From assembly GCA_017532145.1 (NCBI GenBank), contig JAFXJR010000046.1:1-64000 (forward strand): 64,000 nt of DNA, read 5' to 3'. The position numbers and the translations under genes are program-made. Shown here piece by piece: positions 19,446 to 28,010 of this stretch. Within the stretch, counting starts at the first letter, position 1. Every line of letters starts with the position of its first letter. The notes under the pieces are model-generated. The model made no database searches and was not told where the DNA came from. It saw only the letters and a program-made list of their open reading frames with translations. The stretch is from Lachnospiraceae bacterium. GTDB lineage: Bacteria > Bacillota > Clostridia > Lachnospirales > Lachnospiraceae.

Positions 19446-19580
19446 TGTAACTGTTCAGTACCCTCACAGTTACCATACAAAATTTCATGAAAATCGCCGA
19501 TGGCGATGGGATCTTTACTCGTTGCAACTGCGTTTTCTTACAGTCAGCACAGTAAGTGTGCAGACCTACCGAATAGTTAC
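19446..19580. repeat. Family A inverted-repeat element, copy A3 (long form)
   Basis: It begins GTAACTGTTCAGTA and ends TACCGAATAGTTAC, nearly perfect inverted termini. It resembles A2 along its full length of about 135 bp. It lies between the promoter at 19655 and the cysteine-rich gene, so it would be transcribed as leader. Confidence 0.85.
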
Positions 19581-19654
19581 CTTTTTATTACAGAAGGATT
19601 TTTACTACTTAAGGCTCAACCTTATCCGTAAATTTCTTCCTGTTATTATCATAC

Positions 19655-19683
19655 ACTATATCCCTCTTTTTTCAAAAAAGCAA
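19655..19683 (-). promoter_or_regulatory. Candidate promoter of cysteine-rich paralogue 2
   Basis: TTGCTT, a 17-nt spacer and TATAGT lie on the minus strand. The transcript would have a leader of about 230 nt that includes repeat A3. Confidence 0.4.
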
Positions 19684-19728
19684 GGATAAAATGTCAACTT
19701 TATGTTCTACTTTCCATACAAACAAGAA

Positions 19729-19767
19729 AATACCGTCCAAAGACTGTGTTAGCCTTCAGACGGTATT
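19729..19767 (-). terminator. Terminator after the SLH beta-helix gene
   Basis: AATACCGTC pairs with GACGGTATT around a 21-nt loop. On the minus strand the stem is followed by TTTCTTG, and the plus strand is also T-rich after it. Confidence 0.65.
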
Positions 19768-19875
19768 ATTTTTCTTTAGTCAGAAATGAATTACTTTCAT
19801 TTTTCTTTCTATCGGTGAACTTCTCCGGCTTATAGAAGCAGAAGTCCGGGTCTCTTACTCATGGTATCTTAAGAA

Positions 19876-22800
19876 TTAGTTGGCATATTTTTTCATGAAC
19901 ATCGTCAGCATCTTTGCACACTCTGCTCTGGTTGCCTGTCCCTTAGGATCCAGACGGAAAGTCTTCTGGTCATCATTAGGCTTACCGGTAATCATTTCTA
20001 CCGCAGTTGCCCACTGCATAAATCCAACTGCCCAGTTGCTTACCTCCTTTATGTCAGTAAAGCTGCCCAAATCCTTCTTCGCACTGATATCATACTTCTG
20101 TACCTTTGCGTACAGATTCAGCATCTTGGCAATCTGCTCACGGGTAATATTGTCGTTGACACCGTAGTTTCCATCAGTATATCCGTCTACGATACCCTTG
20201 GAGTTTGCCCAGAGAATCGCCTTACTGTAGTACTGTCCGTCCTTTACATCCTTAAACTTTGCGGTAAAAGCAATCTCCGGCTGACCTGCCATACGGTAAA
20301 GCACCGTGGCAAACATGGCTCTGGTCAGGTTGCCATCGGGATTAAACTTCTTAGTACCGGAGATACCATTCATAATTTCATTTTCATACACATATTTTAT
20401 GTTTTCATACTTCCAGTGATTTGCTATCTGTTCTACATCCTCGAAAGGCCATGGCTTGGAAGTAGGAGTCACTGTGGTATCCTTTTCCTTCAATCCATTT
20501 ACTGCCGTAGTCAAATCACTGATTGCCTTGGTCAACTGTGCCTTGGTAGGTGCAGCTGCCTTCAACAGATTCTTGGAAGTAGTTACCTGTGTCTGTACTG
20601 CTTTAACAGTAGCATCGGTGTACTTATTTTCTGCAACCTTCTTCTCCGCCTGGGTAATCAAAGCCTGCAGCTGTTTCTTTTCTGCTGTAACATCCTCTGT
20701 CGGAACATTCTCTGCCTTTTCCTTTAATCCATTTACTGCTGCAGTCAAATCACTGATTGCCTTGGTCAACTGTGCCTTGGTAGGTGCAGCTGCCTTCAAC
20801 AGATTCTTGGAAGTAGTTACCTGTGCCTGTACTGCTTGAACAGTAGCATCGGTGTACTTATTTTCTGCAACCTTCTTCTCCGCCTGGGTAATCAAAGCCT
20901 GCAGCTGTTTCTTTTCTGCTGCAGTGTCTTCCAGCGTATGCATGCTTATTATCACTGCGGCAGACTCATTTCCATTGGCATCTACTGCTTGTACAGCCCA
21001 CATAAATTTCGTACCAGGAGTCAGATTTTCCACTAAAACTTCTGTCTTATCTGCAGATACTTTGATTATTTCTTCCTCGGTATACCAGTCAAAAATTTTA
21101 TACTCTACTACATCTTCACTGGGAGAAGCTATCCAGCATACAACCAAACTGGTAGTAGTTATTGATTCTACCCACGCCTTAGTTGGCGGCTCAGGATCTT
21201 GTGTATCTGTGGGCTCCTCCTGCTTCAGTGTGGTAAAGGTTACGTCTGTTCCTTCTGAAGAATTTCCTGCTGCATCTACTGCCTTTACCGTCAGCGTATA
21301 TTCCATATTTGCTGTCAAACCATCCACTACTACTGTGGTTTCTGTGGATTCCTTTACCCGCTCATCACCATTGTAAATCTCATATTTTGTCACTTCACCA
21401 TTAGCAGGTGCTGTCCAAGTTAGCTTTGCACTGGTCTGAGTGATTTCACTTGCTGTTACATTAGTGGGTGCGGACGGTGCTGTTGGTACTTCCGGCTGCT
21501 CACCTGTATACTCTGCATCCAGATAGGTGATAATCGGAGTTACATGTGCACTGGGCTTAGATGGTGAACCTACTGCCAGAGCCTGCAAACGAATAAAATC
21601 ACCTTTCTGTACATTTAATTCTACTACCGGGAAATCTACTTTCTGGTTGCTCACTGTCAGTTCACAGGACTGTCTGGGTTCTGTTTCATTATTTACATAT
21701 AAGCTCAGCTTTAAGCTTCCCCCACTATTTCCATTCTGTCTTAAATAAGGCTCCGTATCCCTTAATGCAAAGGTTACTTTTCCTGTCATCGGTACACGGA
21801 ATGCCATAGCAGGAGTAGGACCATCTGCTTTCATATCACAAAGCAGACCATTTGTTGCTTCTGTTACTACATTTTTTTCTCCCTCTGCACCAACACAGGA
21901 ATATGCCTCACCACTCAAATTCCAGGTTGCCCACTGATTATCATAAGCAGTCAGATTGATGTAATCTGCCTCTCCTGTTTTTGACTGTGCAAACCATACA
22001 TTACCCTGCTGTGCATCTACATAATCTCTTGTCCAGTGATACTCATTTTTAACGGTAATCGTGTAGGTATTCACTGTCTGAGTATCTTCTGCCGTAATCT
22101 TTAAGCTCATTCCGTCTGCAATAGAGCCTGAAGTTACAGGAGTCTCTCCATTCATCACAGATACTACTGCTCCTCTGGAAGCCTTTACATCTGCAAGGAT
22201 TGTCTCTACTGTACAAGGATTCTTCTCCTGATGAGGTACATAAATCTTATTTCCTGCCTCTGCTTCCTTCACCATGAAGCTGGTATCAATCAACTTTGCT
22301 TCTGTATTCGGAATCAGCGTATAGGTAATCGTCTGTTCACCTATCGTCAAGTCTACCGTCATCGGATATTTTACAACTGTTCCTTCTTCAACAGCTGTAC
22401 CATCACTCTTTACAGTAATTGTAGCACCTTCCTGATAAATCAGATTCTTCCTGAAAGTCTCCAAGGTAGTATTTGTCTCCAATCCTGTAATGGTGTTGGT
22501 TCCCTCTTGACCTTCAGTCTGAATCTCATAAACATTAGAGAGAAGCCTTAATACCGGTGCAGGAGATTCTTCTACCTGTGCAGCTCCCACATCAGGATTT
22601 GCCAAATCTACTGGATTATTAAAGAAGTCAGTATAACCCTCTGCCATATCATAATCATTGTCATCATTAATCTGCTTACCATCATCAATAGCAGGTGAAC
22701 CTGCTGCCAGCTTATAGCCTTCAAATGCAGATAACTCATGTATGTCTCCGCTCTCCTGAGGAGCTGCCGGTGCAGTTCCTTCATTTTGGAAGATAATTTT

Positions 22801-24366
22801 TCCATCTGCTATAATTGCATTTTTATCATCTTCCGGAACGGCTGCAAAATTGTAATATAAGTTATTATCATAAGTTACCCTGCTGTTTGCTGGATGCCAG
22901 TTTCCATTTCCAGGTGTACTTCCTGCATAGTAGAAGATATTGTTCTCTACATTTGCCACACCATTGCCAAAATCATTAGGTACAACCGGTACTCCTTCCT
23001 TTACATAGAAGGTATTGTTATATGCGTGTAAATCAGGATTTCCCGGAATACAGAGAAGACCTCTTAAATCATTCTGGCTGATATTATAACGGAATGTAGT
23101 ACGATATGCCTGTGCCCCACAAATCATCACACAGCCGCCTGAATTTCCATGACTGTAGTTATACTGATAGATAGTACCATCACCCCAGTCCGCATCCCAG
23201 GCCTGAGCGTCCTGATTACCCGTCAGGTAGTTCTGCATATCAAAGCATTCATTTCTCTGGAAAATGGAGTCCTTACACTTCCAAGGCCAGATGCCGGCTG
23301 CTACTTTATGACCTGTATTTGCCGGCCAATGAGAAGATTTAATATCTCTGGCTGCTCCCTGAGACACATTTCCCTCCACTACCGGTTTATAACAGTACAT
23401 TGTTGTAATGGCATCGCCTCCTATATCATTTAGATAATTGTTGCGAATAACTACATTACTGCTGCCATATGTTTTAGCTACATCATCTGGAATTACCATC
23501 GCTCCAAATTTTTCCCAGTAAATAGTATATGCAGCTGCAATACCCCAACGGCTCACATTATCCAGATGACAGTTTTCGATGGTCAATCCATCAAATTTAG
23601 GAACAGCATCTGCTGCAATAGTATCTTTATAACCTGTCACACTGTCTGGTAAAGCACAAATAAAATAGATACCGCCATTTAACATATGCTTGTTTACAAT
23701 GTTTCCTTTTATATCATGAATATATAAATCATCCAATACTATGTGTTCCAGTGTTCCTTTGTTTTGCGCCATACCAGCCACACCAGTACGGTCAATAAGA
23801 TTCACATCATTATATGCCTTACCATCAGCTTCTACTTCTACCCAGTTGGTAATTTCCAGTCCACGAATCTCAATATTTTCTGTATCTTTCAATAGGATGG
23901 CTGATGATACATCACCATTTCTTTTATGTGCAGTACTATCCAGACGCGCACCATAATCCTGCTCCCATACACCTTTACCATTGGTATTAATCTTTGGTCT
24001 GTCTGCTGTCTCATCCCCATATGGCTCAATGATAATGGGTTCTCCAGCACTATCGCCTTTTTCCATTAAGTGAATATACTGATCATTAAACTCAGAACCT
24101 CTTTCCAACAGAATCTGGTCTCCGGGCTGGATATCCAAATCTTCAATCTTATCCAATGACTTATATGGGTTTTCCTGAGTTCCATCTTCAGTACTATCTG
24201 TTTTCAACGTACTGAAATAATAGGTCTTCCCGGAAGTAGTCGTTGTCTCAGTACTATCCGGCACTTCTGCTGCCTGCAGCATCATCGGCTGTGCCAGTGG
24301 CTGCAACAGCAGTACAGCTGCCAGAATCCCGGAACACAATTTTTTTGCTTTCTTTCCTAAATTCAT
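19876..24366 (-). CDS. Large secreted SLH-domain protein with right-handed beta-helix, FN3 and FIVAR repeats
   Basis: This 1,496-residue protein has a signal peptide (about residues 1-33, cleavage near LQAAEVP). A right-handed beta-helix (about 45-600) resembles pectate-lyase or carbohydrate-hydrolase folds, with motifs such as ENIEIRGLEITNW and GNPDLHAYNNTFYV. Two small beta-sandwich domains follow, then a carbohydrate-binding-like module (about 775-960). Two fibronectin type III domains end near 1145. Two nearly identical FIVAR-type repeats start at KKQLQALITQAEKKVAENKY. Three SLH motifs (about 1300-1496) end the protein, anchoring it to cell-wall polymers. It is likely a surface enzyme or adhesin for a glycan. 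The exact activity is not identifiable. Confidence 0.85.
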   Translation of the reverse strand: MNLGKKAKKLCSGILAAVLLLQPLAQPMMLQAAEVPDSTETTTTSGKTYYFSTLKTDSTEDGTQENPYKSLDKIEDLDIQPGDQILLERGSEFNDQYIHLMEKGDSAGEPIIIEPYGDETADRPKINTNGKGVWEQDYGARLDSTAHKRNGDVSSAILLKDTENIEIRGLEITNWVEVEADGKAYNDVNLIDRTGVAGMAQNKGTLEHIVLDDLYIHDIKGNIVNKHMLNGGIYFICALPDSVTGYKDTIAADAVPKFDGLTIENCHLDNVSRWGIAAAYTIYWEKFGAMVIPDDVAKTYGSSNVVIRNNYLNDIGGDAITTMYCYKPVVEGNVSQGAARDIKSSHWPANTGHKVAAGIWPWKCKDSIFQRNECFDMQNYLTGNQDAQAWDADWGDGTIYQYNYSHGNSGGCVMICGAQAYRTTFRYNISQNDLRGLLCIPGNPDLHAYNNTFYVKEGVPVVPNDFGNGVANVENNIFYYAGSTPGNGNWHPANSRVTYDNNLYYNFAAVPEDDKNAIIADGKIIFQNEGTAPAAPQESGDIHELSAFEGYKLAAGSPAIDDGKQINDDNDYDMAEGYTDFFNNPVDLANPDVGAAQVEESPAPVLRLLSNVYEIQTEGQEGTNTITGLETNTTLETFRKNLIYQEGATITVKSDGTAVEEGTVVKYPMTVDLTIGEQTITYTLIPNTEAKLIDTSFMVKEAEAGNKIYVPHQEKNPCTVETILADVKASRGAVVSVMNGETPVTSGSIADGMSLKITAEDTQTVNTYTITVKNEYHWTRDYVDAQQGNVWFAQSKTGEADYINLTAYDNQWATWNLSGEAYSCVGAEGEKNVVTEATNGLLCDMKADGPTPAMAFRVPMTGKVTFALRDTEPYLRQNGNSGGSLKLSLYVNNETEPRQSCELTVSNQKVDFPVVELNVQKGDFIRLQALAVGSPSKPSAHVTPIITYLDAEYTGEQPEVPTAPSAPTNVTASEITQTSAKLTWTAPANGEVTKYEIYNGDERVKESTETTVVVDGLTANMEYTLTVKAVDAAGNSSEGTDVTFTTLKQEEPTDTQDPEPPTKAWVESITTTSLVVCWIASPSEDVVEYKIFDWYTEEEIIKVSADKTEVLVENLTPGTKFMWAVQAVDANGNESAAVIISMHTLEDTAAEKKQLQALITQAEKKVAENKYTDATVQAVQAQVTTSKNLLKAAAPTKAQLTKAISDLTAAVNGLKEKAENVPTEDVTAEKKQLQALITQAEKKVAENKYTDATVKAVQTQVTTSKNLLKAAAPTKAQLTKAISDLTTAVNGLKEKDTTVTPTSKPWPFEDVEQIANHWKYENIKYVYENEIMNGISGTKKFNPDGNLTRAMFATVLYRMAGQPEIAFTAKFKDVKDGQYYSKAILWANSKGIVDGYTDGNYGVNDNITREQIAKMLNLYAKVQKYDISAKKDLGSFTDIKEVSNWAVGFMQWATAVEMITGKPNDDQKTFRLDPKGQATRAECAKMLTMFMKKYAN
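20478..20930 (-). repeat. Near-identical tandem FIVAR-coding repeat (about 225-bp period)
   Basis: Two long blocks in the SLH gene are almost identical at DNA level, including AAGGCACAGTTGACCAAGGC and the GCAACCTTCTTCTCCGCC stretch on the plus strand. Synonymous positions also match, which points to recent duplication or gene conversion. Confidence 0.85.
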
Positions 24367-24697
24367 TCCTTAACCTTCCTTTCTTTTTCCGTATAATCCA
24401 CCTTAATTAAGCAACTGTTTTACTTGTCCAACTTTTCATCTGCAACATTATCATCGCTGAAAACTCATCCCACATAAAACATATGCCTATTCCATGTGAC
24501 ATACACGTTTTTTATTCCTCTGTTCTCAATCCTTAAAGTAAAATTTTTGTAACTATTCAGCAAATTTGTATGCTTGCTACCCTGACCATATGAACAACAT
24601 CCTGATAACAAGATGACTGCAAGGGTACTGAACAGTTACCATTCTTATCTCCTCCTTCCCTTTCCTCGTTTTCCTCCATTCGTTTCCTCCGGCATCT
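24367..24697. other. 331-bp intergenic region upstream of the SLH gene
   Basis: It holds repeat A4 (24549-24639) and an AT-rich stretch that should contain the SLH gene promoter, of which I see no convincing form. Nothing else is recognisable. Confidence 0.4.
24549..24639. repeat. Family A inverted-repeat element, copy A4
   Basis: It starts GTAACTATTCAGCA and ends GTACTGAACAGTTAC. The interior is diverged, but the termini are clear. Confidence 0.7.
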
Positions 24698-25491
24698 TTA
24701 GCCTGTGAGATTTTGCAGAGTAAATTTATACACTGCATCCTCGTCTATTAAAAGCTCTGCCTCCTCTGCTCTCTGTTCAATCAGATTGGCATACTTAGCT
24801 TTTCTCAACTCCTGATCAAAACCGACTCCCAATTCTTCTACTGTAATCCCGGGAATCCCATCCTGATCCTCCCATTCTTCTGTTCCAAGAAATTCGTTTC
24901 GCTCCTCGTCAGTCAACTGCATTTCCTTATTCTCTAAATCATTACAGAAGGTTTCCTGCAAAATACCCTCCTCATAATCCATCCACTGTGCAAGAGAAAA
25001 AGAGGTTAGTCCATACACTACTTCTCCCCTTTCTATTTTGGCAGCCCGCAGGGTATTTTCCTTCTCCAACCGTTCTAAAATTCCTTGATAACTGCCATCC
25101 TCTATGTAGCCTCGTTCTTCTGCCAGGGAGTACATCGCCCTTTGTGTCAACAGAGTGGATATCGTATCATCAATCAGTCTCTGGCAGGGATTTTCCCCTC
25201 CAAAGCTTCCTTCCCAAAAGCCCTTTTCTGAAATATCTGCCTGAAAGCTGTCTGCAAAATATCGTTCTACAAAAATTTACGCTCCTTCATAATCTGCAAA
25301 TATTCTTCCTGAGATACTTTTTCTCCATTCACTGAGATAGAAAGGGAACCCTGCTGCCCGGAATTTCCTCAGGCTACTATCCCCATCCCGATTACCATGC
25401 AAAGTAAAACTACTTTGATAAAAGCCAGAAGCTTACCTGAAAATATTCTGTCTTTCTCTTTTTTTCTTTGATAAATACCGTTGATAACCAC
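24698..25491 (-). pseudogene. Broken lipoprotein gene, probably a SurA/PrsA-type foldase
   Basis: The surviving 150-residue frame (24698-25150) is the C-terminal part of a longer protein. Reading on the minus strand from about 25491, an N-terminal signal (AFIKVVLLCMVIGMGIVA) is followed by TGA at 25369-25371, exactly where a lipobox cysteine codon would stand. The next residues are GNSGQQGSLSISVNGEKVS, typical of a mature lipoprotein. A second lesion, a one-base shift in a short T run at 25271-25275, separates MKERK from FVERYFADSFQAD, which leads into the open frame. The NGEKVSQEEYLQIM pattern recalls SurA/PrsA N-terminal domains. Two separate lesions argue for a pseudogene. Confidence 0.7.
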
Positions 25492-25588
25492 CACCTCCAA
25501 TGCTGAAGAATTTGTGCATTTTATATATTATATATGTTTTTCCTCCTCTAATTATATAAGCATTTTGTTTGATATTTTATTTATCTTG

Positions 25589-27463
25589 TTATTTTTTTAT
25601 AAAATCCTCCCGAAAAATCTCAAATGAATTTTTTCCGTTTTCTTTTACACTGTAAAGAGCAGTATCTGCCTTTTCATAAATTTCTTCAAAATCCTGTCCA
25701 TGATCCGGGATTAATGCCACTCCGGCTGAAGCGGTTACACTGACGGATATCTTGCCTTCTGTATAGGTTAAACGCAGTTCCTCCAGTAAACTGTTAAGCT
25801 TCTTTCTGATGGCTTCGTCTGCAATATCTATAATGATTACGACAAACTCATCTCCACCCAAACGACAAACTACATCATAGTCACGAAAATGCTCCTTTAA
25901 AATGCCTGCCACATCCTGTAAAACCCGGTCTCCCACATTGTGTCCCAAATTATCATTGACTGCCTTAAAATTATCCAAATCCAGCAGTACAAATGCATGC
26001 TTTCTGCCTTCCCTCTGCTCCTGAGACTGAAGAATCTGCTCCACCTTCTTCATACATCCGCTTCTATTGTAGAGTCCTGTCAGGAAGTCTTTTTCTGCTT
26101 CCTCCTTTAACAGCATCTCCATCTGCTTTTTATTGCTGATATCACGATAGATATTGTAAGCAATCAGCCTCTGTTCATCCTCCTTAATCTTCATTTCACA
26201 TTCGGTCCAGCTCATATGCCCATCTTTGTCCACCTCTGGATATTCTACTACCTTAGTCTTAATCCCCTTTCTAAAGTCTTCCGTCATCGCTTCTACTGAC
26301 ATCGTACTAAGGGTATACATTTGATAGTCTGCCGGAATCCTTTCCTGTTCCCAAAGCATCAGCAGTTGAGAGTAGGAAGCTCCCTTACCATAGGGTTTCA
26401 TCAGTTCCTCTGTTCCCTGCAAAATCCGGTCTCTCACCAAATCCACTACCAGGAAGCCATCTACACCGGAAAGCAGCTGCTCCCTCAGATTTTCTTCTTC
26501 CTTCAATTCCATGCCACCCAGCTTTCTCAAATACCAAAGTACTACTCCGCAGGCTGATACGATAATCGCTACCACCTTTAAAATCAACGGATAGATACTG
26601 CTGCCCAAATAATCGTTTACCTCCAAGGTAATATCGTCCTTTTGCAGAGAAGTCACCACATACCATTCATTAAGCTGTAAAGGCTGAAGATACTCAATAT
26701 AGTCTGTTCCTCCATAGTTTCTTTCTGTAAGAATGGTTTCCTCTGCCTTAATTTTTGCCATAATTTCTACAGCATCCATATCTCCTGATGACAGCTGCAG
26801 CCCTTCAAAAAAGGTGTCATAAGACGGCATCCCACTGTCTATATAGTAATTTCTCAAAATATAGTTTCCTCTCCTGTCAATAACCTGAATATACCGTCTG
26901 GCTTCCTCTGTCTCTATATTCTCATAGGGCTGAAAATCCTCCAGCCTCATTACCCCATGGAGAATCCATTTAATCTGCCCTTCAGCTCCTGTTACCGGTA
27001 TGGCAATCACAAATATTTCCTGTCCGGTAATCCGGGAATTTTCACTCTCTGTAATGACATATGGCTTCTTTTCTCTAATCTGCTGCAAATAAGAGCGGTC
27101 GCTTAAATCCACCTTAGAGCCATCTGTTGCCCATAGGATACCATCTGTGTCCACTAGACCCAGCCGCTTAAAATCCTGAGAACCCGCTGCACTCTTCAGG
27201 TACTCCATACCATCCTTCAGTTCAGGACTTCCCACACTCAGCACAGCAGCCAATCCCTCCATTGTAGAAAGATAGCCCTCCAACGTTCTCTCCACCATTA
27301 CTGCATCCAGCTCAGAATATTCCCGAAGCGCCTTCAGCTGTACTTCATATTCCCGCTTTTCCATTTTCTGCTGAAAATCTGTCAACACCAGAATGGTCAG
27401 GATAAACACCATAAGAATAAAACCGCCAATTCCCCATGTAAGCTTTTTTACTGTATTACGCAT
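25589..27463 (-). CDS. Membrane diguanylate cyclase with extracytoplasmic Cache-like sensor (GGDEF)
   Basis: This 624-residue protein probably makes cyclic di-GMP in response to an external signal. A transmembrane helix (about 10-29) is followed by a dCache-like domain to about 285, with the SYLQQIREKKPYVI segment. A second helix (LKVVAIIVSACGVVLWYL) comes next. A PAS-like region then precedes the GGDEF domain. The active loop GGDEF is near residue 535 and is preceded by the inhibitory-site motif RDYD (RxxD) at the standard distance. No EAL or HD-GYP domain is present. AGCAGGAGAAAAG precedes the ATG. An omega-RNA-like element lies upstream on the same strand. Confidence 0.92.
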   Translation of the reverse strand: MRNTVKKLTWGIGGFILMVFILTILVLTDFQQKMEKREYEVQLKALREYSELDAVMVERTLEGYLSTMEGLAAVLSVGSPELKDGMEYLKSAAGSQDFKRLGLVDTDGILWATDGSKVDLSDRSYLQQIREKKPYVITESENSRITGQEIFVIAIPVTGAEGQIKWILHGVMRLEDFQPYENIETEEARRYIQVIDRRGNYILRNYYIDSGMPSYDTFFEGLQLSSGDMDAVEIMAKIKAEETILTERNYGGTDYIEYLQPLQLNEWYVVTSLQKDDITLEVNDYLGSSIYPLILKVVAIIVSACGVVLWYLRKLGGMELKEEENLREQLLSGVDGFLVVDLVRDRILQGTEELMKPYGKGASYSQLLMLWEQERIPADYQMYTLSTMSVEAMTEDFRKGIKTKVVEYPEVDKDGHMSWTECEMKIKEDEQRLIAYNIYRDISNKKQMEMLLKEEAEKDFLTGLYNRSGCMKKVEQILQSQEQREGRKHAFVLLDLDNFKAVNDNLGHNVGDRVLQDVAGILKEHFRDYDVVCRLGGDEFVVIIIDIADEAIRKKLNSLLEELRLTYTEGKISVSVTASAGVALIPDHGQDFEEIYEKADTALYSVKENGKNSFEIFREDFIKK

Positions 27464-27554
27464 TCTTTTCTCCTGCTTTCATCTAAAGGTATCCGATGTC
27501 CATATTAGAAAAATACAGACCAATAAATAGTTACCATATTTATTGCTACTATAT

Positions 27555-27695
27555 GTTGACTATCCATGACCTAAAGGTCATTGGCTTTTCACTGCTCAGT
27601 CGTCGTAACGGCATATACCTCCGACCTTTAATTCCCGATGGACAGTAATGTCTAAAGAGTGCCTTTAGAACCATAGTTCCCAACGGTTTTCTCTT
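27555..27695 (-). ncRNA. Omega-RNA-like element (IS200/IS605 TnpB guide-RNA scaffold), without tnpB
   Basis: About 140 nt downstream of a strong promoter form a structured, non-coding stretch. It has a CTAAAG/CTTTAG hairpin, a GGTCGGAGGTATATGCC segment, GCAGTGAAAAGCC, then the short hairpin TGACC-TTTA-GGTCA and the end ATGGATAGTCAAC. That order and the TCAA-type right end are what I recall of IS200/IS605 right ends and their TnpB guide RNAs. The next 20 nt on the minus strand (27554-27535, ATATAGTAGCAATAAATATG) would be the guide. No tnpA or tnpB is within the window. It could instead be an inert right-end remnant or a leader of the GGDEF gene. Confidence 0.5.
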
Positions 27696-27701
27696 GGTAT
27701 G

Positions 27702-27730
27702 AGTATAGCATGGAAAAGGAATTTAGACAA
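27702..27730 (-). promoter_or_regulatory. Strong sigma-A promoter before the omega-RNA-like element
   Basis: TTGTCT, a 17-nt spacer and TATACT lie on the minus strand. Transcription would start near 27695, at the edge of the structured element. Confidence 0.65.
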
Positions 27731-27811
27731 CGAAAATTGACAAGGCTTCTCCACCATCTAAAAGCAGTGGGAAGAACCTGCGACAACAGAAAGGATTCTA
27801 TTTATCAATAA

Positions 27812-28010
27812 TATGATGTTGGGGTCAAAAGCATTTGACCCCTTGATGCTTACGGATTTCTTCGCGTTTCACGCTCACGAAATCCTAAAAGATTCAAAAT
27901 CTGCACATTTTTCTGCGAAAAATGGCTACTTTCTCATGTTTTGTGGATCCCAAGGTCATCTATTTTCATGCAAGCAAGAAAATAGATGACCTTTTGACCC
28001 TAGCATCATA
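27812..28010. repeat. Family B inverted-repeat element, copy B1
   Basis: The ends TATGATGTTGGGGTCAAAAG and CTTTTGACCCTAGCATCATA are imperfect inverted repeats. Inside, near the right end, is a long perfect hairpin (AAGGTCATCTATTTTC paired with GAAAATAGATGACCTT). It closely matches B2 at 37.2 kb over about 195 bp. Its right end overlaps the last codons of the GNAT gene. Confidence 0.9.

Noticed and set aside
20416..20839. Plus-strand ORFs over the FIVAR repeats
   Set aside because: They are antisense shadows of the repeated coding DNA in the SLH protein gene.
27470..27700. Cyclic di-GMP riboswitch upstream of the diguanylate cyclase gene
   Set aside because: None of the conserved blocks of the two known c-di-GMP riboswitch classes was found. 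The sequence fits an IS605-type omega-RNA better.
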